A stretch of 64,000 nucleotides of DNA from Panacagrimonas sp. (GCF_020697055.1 NZ_JAJFBP010000017.1:17838-81837), one strand, 5' to 3'; shown: positions 54,503 to 62,969, counted from the stretch's first letter. A program made the numbers and translations. Notes: generated by a model not told the origin, from the letters alone.

Positions 54503-55645
54503 ATGTCCACCCTCTCCATCCCCGCGGTGTCCGAGCTGCGTGCCGAGCCGGCCGCGGCCGAAGAAGAACTTCGAGCTCGCGACGTCGGCTGGTACCCGCA
54601 GGCGCGTGAACTGGTCAGCGATCTGTATCAGCGTTCTCCGCTGATCTACTGGACCGATTTCCTGCTGAGCATCTGCGGCGGCTGGACGCTGACGGCGGTC
54701 TATTTCACCGCGCCGACCTGGAGCTGGGCCCAGATCCTGTCGTTCCTCGGCGCCAGCGTGCTGTTCTTCCGCGCCGGTACGTTCATCCACGAGCTGGTGC
54801 ACATGCCGCCCAACCTGGCGCAATGGCGCTGGTTCGGACGGGTCTGGAACCTGCTGATGGGCATTCCGCTGCTGGCGCCGTGGATCCTGTATCGCAACCA
54901 CGTCGATCATCACAGCGCCAAGTTCTTCGGCACGCCCGACGACGGTGAGTACCTGCCGCTGGCGTCCTCGCCGGTCACCGAGATCCTCAAGTACCTGGCG
55001 CAGACGCCGTTGCTGCCGCTGTTCGTGGTGGCCCGCTTCGGCATCCTGTCGCCGCTGTCCTGGATGCATCGCGGCCTGCGCGAGTGGGTGCTGACCTACA
55101 CCTCGGCGGCGGTGTCGAACCCGTACTACCGCAAGCGATTCCCCAAGCGCGACGAGAAGCACCTGCTGATCGTCGAGGTGCTGTGCTTCGCCTACATCGT
55201 GGTGATCGCCACACTGGTCGTGAAGGGCGTGATCACGCCGCACCACCTGCTGCTGCTCTACCTCATCTTCGCCTGGACGCTGAGCCTGAACTGGATCCGC
55301 AACCTGGCGGCGCATCGCTACGGCAATCGCGGCGACCGCATGACCCACCTCGATCAGTTCAGCGACTCGATCAACATCACCGGCCAGACCTGGCTGACGG
55401 TGCTGCTGTTCCCGGTCGGCCTGCGCTACCACGCGCTGCATCATCTGTTTCCCTCGCTGCCGTATCACAACCTCGGCAAGGCGCATCGCCGCCTGAGCGA
55501 GCGGTTGCCGCCCGACTCGCCGTACCACGCCACCGGACGCGACAGCTTCTTCGCCGCGGCCGCCGACCTGTGGCGCGCCGCCGTGCGCACGCCGCGCGAG
55601 CAGTCCGCGATGCCTCGTTGGCTGCGTAAACCGCAAGCCAATTGA
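54503..55645 (+). CDS. Membrane fatty acid desaturase
   Basis: A 380-residue di-iron desaturase. The three histidine boxes are HELVH at 96-100, HVDHH at 133-137 and HALHH at 310-314 (followed by LFPSLPYHN), and four to six membrane helices lie between them. HRYGNRGDRMTHLDQFSDS is also characteristic. Relatives introduce double bonds or hydroxyl groups into acyl-CoA, acyl-ACP or sphingoid-like chains. It is the first gene of a coupled operon with a lipid-kinase-like protein, an ABC exporter and an acyltransferase. That context suggests modification of an envelope lipid. The stop overlaps the next TTG start as TTGA. Confidence 0.92.
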   Translation: MSTLSIPAVSELRAEPAAAEEELRARDVGWYPQARELVSDLYQRSPLIYWTDFLLSICGGWTLTAVYFTAPTWSWAQILSFLGASVLFFRAGTFIHELVHMPPNLAQWRWFGRVWNLLMGIPLLAPWILYRNHVDHHSAKFFGTPDDGEYLPLASSPVTEILKYLAQTPLLPLFVVARFGILSPLSWMHRGLREWVLTYTSAAVSNPYYRKRFPKRDEKHLLIVEVLCFAYIVVIATLVVKGVITPHHLLLLYLIFAWTLSLNWIRNLAAHRYGNRGDRMTHLDQFSDSINITGQTWLTVLLFPVGLRYHALHHLFPSLPYHNLGKAHRRLSERLPPDSPYHATGRDSFFAAAADLWRAAVRTPREQSAMPRWLRKPQAN

Positions 55646-56637
55646 ACGCGCCGCTGTCCGCTCCCACCGCACGGCCGGATGCGGAGCGCGGCGTGTGCCT
55701 GATCGTGAATCCCCGGAGTTTCCGCGCCTCGCGCGGTGGTCTGGCTGAGCGCGCCATCGAGCTTGCACGCCGTCACGACGTGGACGTGATCGAGGCGCAG
55801 AACCCGGCGGCGCTGTCGGCGGCGCTGGACCGGCGCCTGGTCGCAGGACCGCGACGGGATCTGGTGGTGCTCGCCGGCGACGGCACCGTGCAGGCGCTGA
55901 TCGATCTGCTGGTGCGACTGCCGGGCGACCTTCCGATGCCGCGGCTGCTGGTGCTCGGCGGCGGCCGCACCAATCTCACCGCGGCCGATCTCGACGGTAC
56001 CGGCGACCTGCTGGCCAAGCTCGAGGCCGCGTTCACCGCCAGGCGCGGTCCGATGCAGATGCGGCGCGTGCTGGTGGTCGAACAGCCGCCGGCGCCGGCG
56101 CGACACGGTTTCTTCCTGGCCGGTGGACTGGTCGACGAGACGATCCGGGCCTGCCATGCCTGGCGTGCGCGCGGCAGCGCGCTGCGACGCGGACACCTGG
56201 GCACGATGTTCTACCTGCTGATGCTCGGGATCGGCGCGCTGCTCGGACGCCCGCAGGTCCGCAGCCCGCGGCTGCGCGTGACGGCCGAAGGTCGCGGCAC
56301 GCTCGAAGGTCCGATGCGCCTGCTGGTTGCGACCACGCTCGAGCATCGCGGCGGCAGCTTCGATCCCTATGCGCAGCGCGCCACGCCGGCGGGCGGTCCG
56401 CGGTTCACCGCCGTGATCAAGGGCGCACGCCGCTTCTGGCGTTCGCTCGGCAATCTGCTGCGCGGCCGTTTCGGCGCGCACATGACGCCCGAAGGTGGCT
56501 ACCTGAGCGGCGGCAGCGAGCGCATCGAGGTGTGGGGCCTGAACGGCTACACGCTCGACGGCGAGGAGTTCGACTGCGATCCGTCGCGGCCGGTCCTGAT
56601 CCGCGGCGGCGCGCGCTTCGAGTTTCTTCAGCCATGA
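55642..56637 (+). CDS. Diacylglycerol/sphingosine kinase-like protein
   Basis: A 331-residue protein of the DAGK catalytic family. The N-terminal NPRSF (residues 23-27) corresponds to the NPxSG phosphate-binding element, and VVLAGDGTVQALIDLL (GDGT at 79-82) is the nucleotide-binding signature. The segment that usually reads GTGNDFAR is replaced by GGGRTNLTAADLDG, so catalysis or substrate may differ. The C-terminal beta-sandwich ends in SRPVLIRGGARFEFLQP. The TTG start overlaps the desaturase stop, and the stop overlaps the ABC start (ATGA). Phosphorylation of a lipid such as diacylglycerol, a sphingoid base or a related precursor is likely but unproven. Confidence 0.8.
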   Translation: MNAPLSAPTARPDAERGVCLIVNPRSFRASRGGLAERAIELARRHDVDVIEAQNPAALSAALDRRLVAGPRRDLVVLAGDGTVQALIDLLVRLPGDLPMPRLLVLGGGRTNLTAADLDGTGDLLAKLEAAFTARRGPMQMRRVLVVEQPPAPARHGFFLAGGLVDETIRACHAWRARGSALRRGHLGTMFYLLMLGIGALLGRPQVRSPRLRVTAEGRGTLEGPMRLLVATTLEHRGGSFDPYAQRATPAGGPRFTAVIKGARRFWRSLGNLLRGRFGAHMTPEGGYLSGGSERIEVWGLNGYTLDGEEFDCDPSRPVLIRGGARFEFLQP

Positions 56638-58403
56638 CACAGACCGCGGCGACGGTGCTGACCAGCGTGGCGTCGCGCGGCGCGTTCCCGATGATGGCGG
56701 CGTTCGTGCGCGCGTATCCGGGTCGCAGCGCGCTGGCGCTGCTCGCGGTCTTCGTCGCCGGACTACTCGACGGCCTGGGTCTGTCGCTGCTGCTGTCGAT
56801 GCTCACGCTCACCGACGGCGTGCGTAGCGCCGATCCGTCGCTGCCGGAAAAAGTCGCGCTGGCGATCACCGATTTTCTCGGCATCCCGGTCAGCGCGCCC
56901 AACCTGCTGGCGCTGGCGGTGGGCCTGATCTCGCTCAAGGCGGTTCTGACGCTGCTGGCCAACCGCCAGGTGGGATTCACCGTTGCCTACATCGCCACCG
57001 ATCTGCGGCTGGCGATGATCCGCGCGGTGATGAAGGCGCGCTGGCGCTACTACCTGCAGCAGTCGCTCGGGCGCCTGGCGCATTCGGTGGCGGGCGAGGC
57101 CTCGCGCGCCGCCGACGGCTTTCAGAACAGCGCCGAGATGGCGGCGATGATCCTGAACTCGTTCATCTACCTCGGCATCGCGATGACGATCTCGCCGGTG
57201 GCGGGACTGGCCGCGATCCTCGCTGGCGCAATCCTGCTGCTGGTGCTGCGCCGGCTGATCCGCAAGTCGCGCCGTGCTGCCGTCGACCAGACGCGCCTGC
57301 TGCAGTCGCTGGTGGCGGTGATCAGCGGCCAGCTCTCGGCGGCCAAGCCGCTCAAGGCGATGGCGCGCGAAGAGCACGTCGATGCGCTGCTGTCCGATCA
57401 GACCCGAAAGCTCAAGAAGGCGCTGCGCCAGCAGGTCATCGCCAAGGAGGCGGTGAGCGCGCTGCAGGAGCCGCTGCTGGCGATCATGGTCAGCGGCGGA
57501 TTCTTCCTGAGCCTGTACGTGCTCGAACTGCCGCTGGCCTCGGTGCTGGTGATGCTGTTCCTGATCGCGCGCGTGGTCAGCTATCTGTCGAAGGCGCAGA
57601 AGGCGTTCGTGCAGGTTTCGCTCAAGGAGAGCGCGTACTGGTCGATCGTGCAGGGCATCGAGCAGGCGCGCAGCCAGCCCGAACCCACCGGCGGCGATCG
57701 CGTGGTCGAGCTCGAAAAAGGCATCCGCTTCGAGGACGTGAGTTTCGGTCACGGCACGGCGCGCGGCATCCTCGATCACCAGTCGCTGGAGATCCCGGCG
57801 GGCGCGCTGACCGTCTTCATCGGACCTTCGGGCGCGGGCAAGACCACGATGCTGGACCTGTTGGTGGGCCTGCTGCGGCCCGACGAGGGCCGCATCCTGG
57901 TCGACGACGTGCCGCTCGACGAGCTGAACCTGCGCGCCTGGCGGCGCCAGATCGGCTACGTGCCGCAGGAATCGGTGATGGTCGACGAATCGGTCGCCTA
58001 CAACCTGACGCTGGGCGAACAGATGAGCGAGGACGACATCCGCGAGGCGCTGCGTGCGGCCGACGCGCTCGACTTCGTCAGCGCCATGCCCGAGGGCTGG
58101 AACACGCGCGTGGGCGAGGGCGGTTCGCGACTGTCCGGCGGCCAGCGGCAGCGCCTGGCGATCGCGCGCGCGCTGATCCACAAGCCGCGACTGCTGATCC
58201 TCGACGAGGCCACCAGCAATCTCGACCACGAGGCGCAGAGCGCGGTGATCGAGACCGTGAACCACCTGCGCGGCAAGCTCACGATCCTCGCGGTCGCGCA
58301 CCAGGAGCGCATGGTTCGCGAGGCCGATCGCGTCTATCGCCTCGCCGCCGGTCGCGTGTCCGAAACCGCGCCGACGGAGCGCCTCATTCCGGTCGATGGC
58401 TGA
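56634..58403 (+). CDS. MsbA-like ABC exporter (fused membrane and ATPase domains)
   Basis: A 589-residue half-transporter. Residues about 20-330 are a six-helix membrane domain (LLDGLGLSLLLSMLTLTD at the first helix). Residues about 355-580 are the ATPase: Walker A GPSGAGKTT, Q-loop YVPQES, signature LSGGQRQRLAIARALIHKPR, Walker B LLILDEATSNLD and a late histidine (AVAHQERMV). Lipid, polysaccharide or peptide exporters have this form. The start overlaps the lipid-kinase-like gene (ATGA), and its end overlaps the acyltransferase gene by 8 bp. Export of the lipid made by the neighbours is inferred. Confidence 0.93.
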   Translation: MTQTAATVLTSVASRGAFPMMAAFVRAYPGRSALALLAVFVAGLLDGLGLSLLLSMLTLTDGVRSADPSLPEKVALAITDFLGIPVSAPNLLALAVGLISLKAVLTLLANRQVGFTVAYIATDLRLAMIRAVMKARWRYYLQQSLGRLAHSVAGEASRAADGFQNSAEMAAMILNSFIYLGIAMTISPVAGLAAILAGAILLLVLRRLIRKSRRAAVDQTRLLQSLVAVISGQLSAAKPLKAMAREEHVDALLSDQTRKLKKALRQQVIAKEAVSALQEPLLAIMVSGGFFLSLYVLELPLASVLVMLFLIARVVSYLSKAQKAFVQVSLKESAYWSIVQGIEQARSQPEPTGGDRVVELEKGIRFEDVSFGHGTARGILDHQSLEIPAGALTVFIGPSGAGKTTMLDLLVGLLRPDEGRILVDDVPLDELNLRAWRRQIGYVPQESVMVDESVAYNLTLGEQMSEDDIREALRAADALDFVSAMPEGWNTRVGEGGSRLSGGQRQRLAIARALIHKPRLLILDEATSNLDHEAQSAVIETVNHLRGKLTILAVAHQERMVREADRVYRLAAGRVSETAPTERLIPVDG

Positions 58404-59328
58404 GCCCGCGCCACCGCCGCCGCCATCGTTGCGGCTGCGTACGCGGCGCGCGATCAAGCGCGTGACGTTCCTGTGCGTGCGCGCGCTGGTCCGGGCCGGC
58501 GGATTCTGGCGCGCCGGTGCGCTCGGGCGCGCGCTCGGCGAGCTGCAATACCGTTTCTCGGGCGCCGCCGCGGCGCGCTATCGGCGCGACATGGCGCAAG
58601 CGCTCGGCCGATCCGACGACGACCCGCGCACCGCCATCGAGCTGCGCGAAGCCTGGCGCGTGAACACCGGCGCCGTGCTCGAGATCCTGTCGATGTTCGA
58701 TCGCAAGGTCGATCCGGCGCGCATGGCCGCGCACTGCCGCATCGACGGCATCGAGCATCTCGAAGCCGCCAGCCGCGCGGGCCGCGGCGTGCTGCTGCTC
58801 GGAGCGCACATGGGCAACGGCGCGATGATCCCGGTGTGCCTGGCGGCGTCGGGCTGGCCGGTGAGCGTGGTCTACAAGCAGTCGCGGATGATGTCCGCCG
58901 GTTTCTTCCAGCACGGCCTGGCCGAGTACGGGATCGAGCCGATCATGGCCAACGAGGGCATGAAGGCCTACGCGCGCATGCTGGGCGCGCTGCGCAAGGG
59001 TCGCGTCGTCTTCATCATGGCCGACCAGGGCACCAAGACCCAGAACGACGGCATCGTGCTGCGCTTCCTGGGCAAGGACATGCCGATGCCCGCGGGACCG
59101 GCGCAGCTCGCGCGCCATTCGCATGCGCCGGTGCTGCCGTTCGAAACCCTCGCGGCGCGCCCGCAATGGCATTTCCAGATCCACCCGCCGCTCGAACGCC
59201 CGCCCGGCAGCACGCTGGAGGACGACGCGGCGCAGATGCTGCGCACGCTCGAGGCGATGGTCGTGCGCCATCCGTCGCTGTGGAGCTGGCCGCATCGGCG
59301 CTGGCGGCTGTACCGTCCCGCGGCCTGA
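58396..59328 (+). CDS. LpxL/HtrB-like acyltransferase lacking the motif acid
   Basis: A 310-residue protein of the lipid A acyltransferase (LpxL/LPLAT) family, with an N-terminal hydrophobic-basic stretch rather than a signal peptide. Family motifs are LLLGAHMGNGAMIPVCLA, VYKQSRM, MADQGTKTQNDGIVLRFLGK and LPFETLAARPQWHFQI. The catalytic HX4(D/E) motif reads H138-MGNG-A143, so the acidic residue expected at 143 is alanine. Intact relatives transfer acyl chains from acyl-ACP to lipid A intermediates. Here the enzyme may be inactive, use a different residue or have another role. It is the last gene of the coupled module. Confidence 0.82.
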   Translation: MAEPAPPPPPSLRLRTRRAIKRVTFLCVRALVRAGGFWRAGALGRALGELQYRFSGAAAARYRRDMAQALGRSDDDPRTAIELREAWRVNTGAVLEILSMFDRKVDPARMAAHCRIDGIEHLEAASRAGRGVLLLGAHMGNGAMIPVCLAASGWPVSVVYKQSRMMSAGFFQHGLAEYGIEPIMANEGMKAYARMLGALRKGRVVFIMADQGTKTQNDGIVLRFLGKDMPMPAGPAQLARHSHAPVLPFETLAARPQWHFQIHPPLERPPGSTLEDDAAQMLRTLEAMVVRHPSLWSWPHRRWRLYRPAA

Positions 59329-59334
59329 ACGCGA

Positions 59335-60297
59335 TCAGCGCGGCCCGGGCGATGTGTCGAGCCGACGCGCGCGCCCGCGGTTGAACCGCCGGATCCGCGA
59401 CAGCAGTTTCTTCAGCGGCCGGACCCAGATCGAATGCGGCCGCGCACGACGCCAGGCCACGCACAGCAGCGCGATGCGTTCGAGACCCTTGAACCGCGAC
59501 ACGTGGCTGAACTCGATCCGCACGCGGTCGCGGGCCAGCGCGACGTACCGCTCCTGCTTCTTCTCCGGCGGCATGCGATACCGCGTGACCGGGCGATCGA
59601 CGAATCCCACCGCGCGGGCCGCGATCAGGCGCAGCACGTAATCGCGATCCTCGTACCCATATCGCTGGTCGAACGGTCCGATGCGCGAGAAGGTCTGGCG
59701 CCGCAGCAGCATCACCGAACCGGGCATGACCCAGTGGCTGATCAGCTCGACGCCCAGCGTCGCGCGGTGGCGCAGCGCCGTCCGATCGCTGCCCGCGACG
59801 TCGAATGCCGAGCGGCCGGCCGGACGCCCGTCCAGGTGCATCGGCTCGGCATCGCCGAAGGCCGCAAGCAGATCGGGGCGGTCCGCGAGTAAGGCCAGGC
59901 GCGACGCGATCCCGCCGGGCAGCAGCGCATCGTCGCTGGCCAGTACGATCACGAACTCGCCGCTGGCCGCGGCGACGAGACGGTTGAGCGTGGTCGTGAT
60001 GCCGCGATTTTGCTGCCGCCCGATCTTGCATCCGCCCGCCAGCGCCGCACCGTGACGCTGCATCCAGGCGGTGGCGATCGCGACGCTGTCGTCAGACGAG
60101 CCGTCGTCGAGCACCACCAGTTCGAGCGGCGAGTGACCTTCGGCGAGAACGCTGTCCAGGCAGCTTTCGAGATAGGCGCCGTGGTTGAAGCTGGGAACCA
60201 GCACGCTCACGCACGGCGCCGCGCCGCCGACGGTCGACGCCGCCGCCGCGCCGCTGGCGATCCATTCGGGTCCGTCCACGCGGCTAATGGACTTCAC
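59335..60297 (-). CDS. Family 2 glycosyltransferase
   Basis: A 320-residue inverting GT-A glycosyltransferase. The nucleotide-sugar domain is classical: SVLVPSFNHGAYLESCLDSV, ELVVLDDGSSDDSVA, then VIVLASDDALLPGGI with the metal-binding DDA. The later PFDQRYGYEDRDYVLRLI contains the ED catalytic-base region. The C-terminal tail is very basic (RIRRFNRGRARRLDTS). The GTG start at 60297 overlaps the end of the aminotransferase gene by 14 bp. It is convergent with the acyltransferase gene 6 bp away. In context it probably adds a deoxyamino sugar or a neighbouring sugar to a surface glycan. Confidence 0.88.
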   Translation of the reverse strand: MKSISRVDGPEWIASGAAAASTVGGAAPCVSVLVPSFNHGAYLESCLDSVLAEGHSPLELVVLDDGSSDDSVAIATAWMQRHGAALAGGCKIGRQQNRGITTTLNRLVAAASGEFVIVLASDDALLPGGIASRLALLADRPDLLAAFGDAEPMHLDGRPAGRSAFDVAGSDRTALRHRATLGVELISHWVMPGSVMLLRRQTFSRIGPFDQRYGYEDRDYVLRLIAARAVGFVDRPVTRYRMPPEKKQERYVALARDRVRIEFSHVSRFKGLERIALLCVAWRRARPHSIWVRPLKKLLSRIRRFNRGRARRLDTSPGPR

Positions 60298-61375
60298 GGA
60301 TGGACGCGATCACCTGCTCGGCCTGGGTGCGATCCAGGTGCGGGCCCAGCGGCAGGCTGAGCACTTCGCGCGCGAGGCGTTCGGCGATCGGCTGCGACGG
60401 AATCGATCGATCCGCGTAGGCCGTCTGCTGGTGAGGTGCGATCGGATAGTGGATGAGGGTCTCCACGCCGCGCGCGCGAAGGCCATCGGCGAGTCGATCG
60501 CGCTGCGCACTGCGGACCACGAACAGATGCCATGCCGGCTCGCAATCCGGCATGCAGACCGGCAGCGTCAGGCCCGTGCCGGAAAGCGCCTCGAGGTAGT
60601 AGGCGGCGATCGCGCTCCGCCGCTGGTTCCATGCATCGAGATGCCGCAGCCTGACCCGCAGCACCGCCGCCTGGAGCGGATCGAGCCGGCTGTTGAAGCC
60701 GATCGTCTCGTGCACGTACTTCTCCGCGGAGCCGTAGTTGCGCAGGCGCTGCAGGCGCCGGAGCAGCTCCGGATCGTCCGTGGTGATCGCGCCGGCATCG
60801 CCGAGCGCGCCCAGGTTCTTGCCGGGATAGAAGCTCCACGCCGCCAGTCGGCCGTGTCCGCCGATTCGCCGGCCGCGATAGCGCGCGCCGTGGGCCTGCG
60901 CTGCGTCCTCCAGCACCGCGAGGCCGCGCCGGTCGGCGATGTCGTACAGCGCCTCCAGCGCCGCGGGATGGCCATAGAGATGGACGGGGAGCATCGCGCG
61001 CGTCCGCGGGCCGATCGCGTCCTCGACGCGTTGCGGATCGAGCAGGGCCGTCCGCAGGTCGACCTCGACCGGCACCGGGCAGGCGCCGCAATGCGTCACC
61101 GCGAGCCAGGTGGCGATGAAGGTATGCGACGGCACGATGACCTCGTCGCCCGGCCCGATGCCGAGCGCCCTCAGGCCCAGGTGAAGCGCGTCGAGGCCGC
61201 TGCCCACGCCGACCGCATGTGCTGCGCCGACGTACGCGGCGAATTCCGACTCGAACGCCTCGACCTCCGCTCCCAGCACGAAGCGCCCGCTGTCCAGCAC
61301 GCGGCCGATCGCCTCGTCCATCTCGGGACGAAGCTCGCGCGTTGCGGCGTGAAGATCGAGGAAGGGAACGTTCAT
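60284..61375 (-). CDS. DegT/DnrJ/EryC1/StrS sugar aminotransferase (FdtB/QdtB-like)
   Basis: A 363-residue PLP enzyme of nucleotide-sugar transaminases. Visible motifs are GSGLDALHLGLRALGIGPGD near residue 60, VIVPSHTFIATWLAV, LEDAAQAHGA with the PLP-binding aspartate, and SFYPGKNLGALGDAGAI with the PLP lysine. The C-terminus is HYPIAPHQQTAY and LSLPLGPHL. This branch transfers an amino group from glutamate to a dTDP-3-keto-6-deoxyhexose. With the ketoisomerase and acyltransferase genes upstream, the product is predicted to be a dTDP-3-amino-3,6-dideoxyhexose. The ATG at 61375 fits the family start (MNVPFLDLHAATREL). Confidence 0.9.
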   Translation of the reverse strand: MNVPFLDLHAATRELRPEMDEAIGRVLDSGRFVLGAEVEAFESEFAAYVGAAHAVGVGSGLDALHLGLRALGIGPGDEVIVPSHTFIATWLAVTHCGACPVPVEVDLRTALLDPQRVEDAIGPRTRAMLPVHLYGHPAALEALYDIADRRGLAVLEDAAQAHGARYRGRRIGGHGRLAAWSFYPGKNLGALGDAGAITTDDPELLRRLQRLRNYGSAEKYVHETIGFNSRLDPLQAAVLRVRLRHLDAWNQRRSAIAAYYLEALSGTGLTLPVCMPDCEPAWHLFVVRSAQRDRLADGLRARGVETLIHYPIAPHQQTAYADRSIPSQPIAERLAREVLSLPLGPHLDRTQAEQVIASIREVH

Positions 61376-61444
61376 GGACCGTGCACGTTGGCGGGCGGCG
61401 CGCTCCGGATCGAGCGCCGCCGTGCCGTGGAATCTGCGCCGTGA

Positions 61445-62122
61445 CTAGAAGCTGTCGCGGCCCGAGGCGAGATGGTGGCGTTCGAACTCCTCGACGATGG
61501 CCAGCAGCAGCGGTGTCGTGGGTCGCGTACGGCGGAGCACGTATTCGCGGATCTCCGGCTCATGCTCCTGGAATCCGAACTTCTCGATCGCGTACTCGTT
61601 GACCGACAGCGGTGAACGCGGGACGTAGCGTGCGAACGGCGGCAGGTTCTTCTGCAGCTGTGCGCCCATTCCCACCATGCTGAAGTGGCCGACGACGGAA
61701 TGCTGGTGCGACGTGGCGCTCGCCGCCATCGTGACGCCGCGCAGCATGACCGTGTGACCCGAGATGCCGGACAGGGTGGTGAGTGTCACGTCGTCCTGCA
61801 GGACGCAATCGTGCGCCACGTGCGTGGTGTGCATCAGGAAGCAGCGATCGCCGATCCGGGTCTCGGCGGCGAGCACCGGTTTGTGCACGCCGGTGAATTC
61901 GCGGATCACGTTGCGATTGCCGATCACCACGCGACCCGTGCTCGGCGTCCAGCGGTCGCGCGTGTTCTGCGGCTCGGACCCGAGCACCGCGTGCGGTCCG
62001 ATGACGTTGTCGTCGCCGATCTCCAGCGGTCCGACCAGCACGGAGTAGGGCAGGATCCGATTGCCCTTGCCCAGGCGCACGTCACCTTCGATGACGACCG
62101 TCGGATGGATCTGGTTTGAGAT
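61445..62122 (-). CDS. LpxA-fold sugar N-acyltransferase (QdtC-like), no canonical start codon
   Basis: The recognisable protein is a left-handed beta-helix acyltransferase. It includes IEIGDDNVIG-type hexapeptides, MHTTHVAHDCVLQDDVTL with the LpxA-type catalytic histidine, and a C-terminal KFGFQEHEP. A GTG at 62080 would give 211 residues, but the hexapeptide repeats continue upstream in frame as ISNQIHPTVVIEGDVRLG. There the expected methionine codon at 62120-62122 is ATC, and no ATG, GTG or TTG is in frame upstream, only the shadow of the previous gene. I place the start at that ATC (225 residues); a rare AUC start or a sequence error are the options. In context it acylates the 3-amino group made by the aminotransferase. 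Confidence 0.7.
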   Translation of the reverse strand: MSNQIHPTVVIEGDVRLGKGNRILPYSVLVGPLEIGDDNVIGPHAVLGSEPQNTRDRWTPSTGRVVIGNRNVIREFTGVHKPVLAAETRIGDRCFLMHTTHVAHDCVLQDDVTLTTLSGISGHTVMLRGVTMAASATSHQHSVVGHFSMVGMGAQLQKNLPPFARYVPRSPLSVNEYAIEKFGFQEHEPEIREYVLRRTRPTTPLLLAIVEEFERHHLASGRDSF

Positions 62123-62216
62123 GGCTGCGTACTCGTCGTTGAGGAGGTCACCCGGGACGACCGGGCGCAGAGGAGGGTTCCCTCGGATGCGGCGGCCGCA
62201 CGCGAGGTCGTCGGAG

Positions 62217-62741
62217 CTAGCCGGGCAGCCCCTGCGCGCGCAGGTAGTCCGCGTAGTCGCGGAAATAATCGGACTCGTCGTACCGGTTGGACGCCAGGAC
62301 CATGCAGACCGAGCCCGACGAGAAATTGTCCAGTTCGCGCCAGATCATCGGCGTGACGAAGATGCCGCGATACGACCGGTTGAGATGGTGGCGCACGGTG
62401 CCGCGGCCGTCCTTGAGCACGACGTCGAAGCTGCCCGACATCGCCACGATCAGCTGGGCCAGGTCGCGGTGCGCATGTCCGCCGCGTTCGGCACCACCCG
62501 GCACGTCGTACGTGTAATAGACCCGCTCGATCGCGAACGGAACGTGGCGCCCGCCCTCGATGAACGTCAGGTTGCCCCTCGGGTCGGAGATGCGGGGCAG
62601 GTCGACCATTCTGCAGTTCTCGACCGAGCCGCGGACCGCGACGCGCGCGGCGAAGTCGTCCGGCACGCGTGCTGCAAAACCCGGCGCATCGGCGTCGGGC
62701 GAATCCGGATGGCCGGAAAGGTTGTCGTTGAGTTTTGCCAC
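62217..62741 (-). CDS. FdtA/QdtA-type sugar 3,4-ketoisomerase (cupin)
   Basis: The conserved cupin part covers about 130 residues (MVDLPRISDPRGNLTFIEGG, ERVYYTYDVPGGAERGGHAH, QLIVAMSGSFDVVLKDGRG, NRSYRGIFVTPMIWRELDNF). This is the pattern of 3,4-ketoisomerases that convert dTDP-4-keto-6-deoxyglucose into the 3-keto sugar. I use the GTG at 62741 (174 residues), which adds an Asp/Pro/Ala-rich N-terminus with GC-rich third positions. An ATG at 62609 gives the minimal 130-residue form and a GTG at 62666 is intermediate. It is the first gene of a minus-strand cassette and is divergent from a glycosyltransferase. rmlA and rmlB are not in the window. Confidence 0.85.
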   Translation of the reverse strand: MAKLNDNLSGHPDSPDADAPGFAARVPDDFAARVAVRGSVENCRMVDLPRISDPRGNLTFIEGGRHVPFAIERVYYTYDVPGGAERGGHAHRDLAQLIVAMSGSFDVVLKDGRGTVRHHLNRSYRGIFVTPMIWRELDNFSSGSVCMVLASNRYDESDYFRDYADYLRAQGLPG

Positions 62742-62924
62742 GTGAGTACAGATCAATACGTACGAAGCGACCGTCGGGTTCCCGTTGATCCGGCTCCTGT
62801 CCGCGAGGTGGACCGGTCGCGCAACCGCGAATTGTAATCGACGCTGGCGCACCGGCTGAGAATTCAGGCCTTTTCCGACGCCTCGGCGGGCATTCCGGGC
62901 AGGAGATCGTGCGCACCGCTGGGG

Positions 62925-62930
62925 TAGGAT
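62925..62930 (+). promoter_or_regulatory. -10-like element for the right-edge glycosyltransferase
   Basis: TAGGAT at 62925-62930 lies 39 bp before the GTG start at 62970 in a 228-bp divergent gap. The gap also contains an AT-rich patch at 62740-62765 near the ketoisomerase start and a T-run at 62939-62944. No -35 was convincing, and nothing else in the gap was recognised. Confidence 0.25.
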
Positions 62931-62969
62931 GGTCGGCCTTTTTTCCTCGCATGCCCCTTCGAGCGGGTT

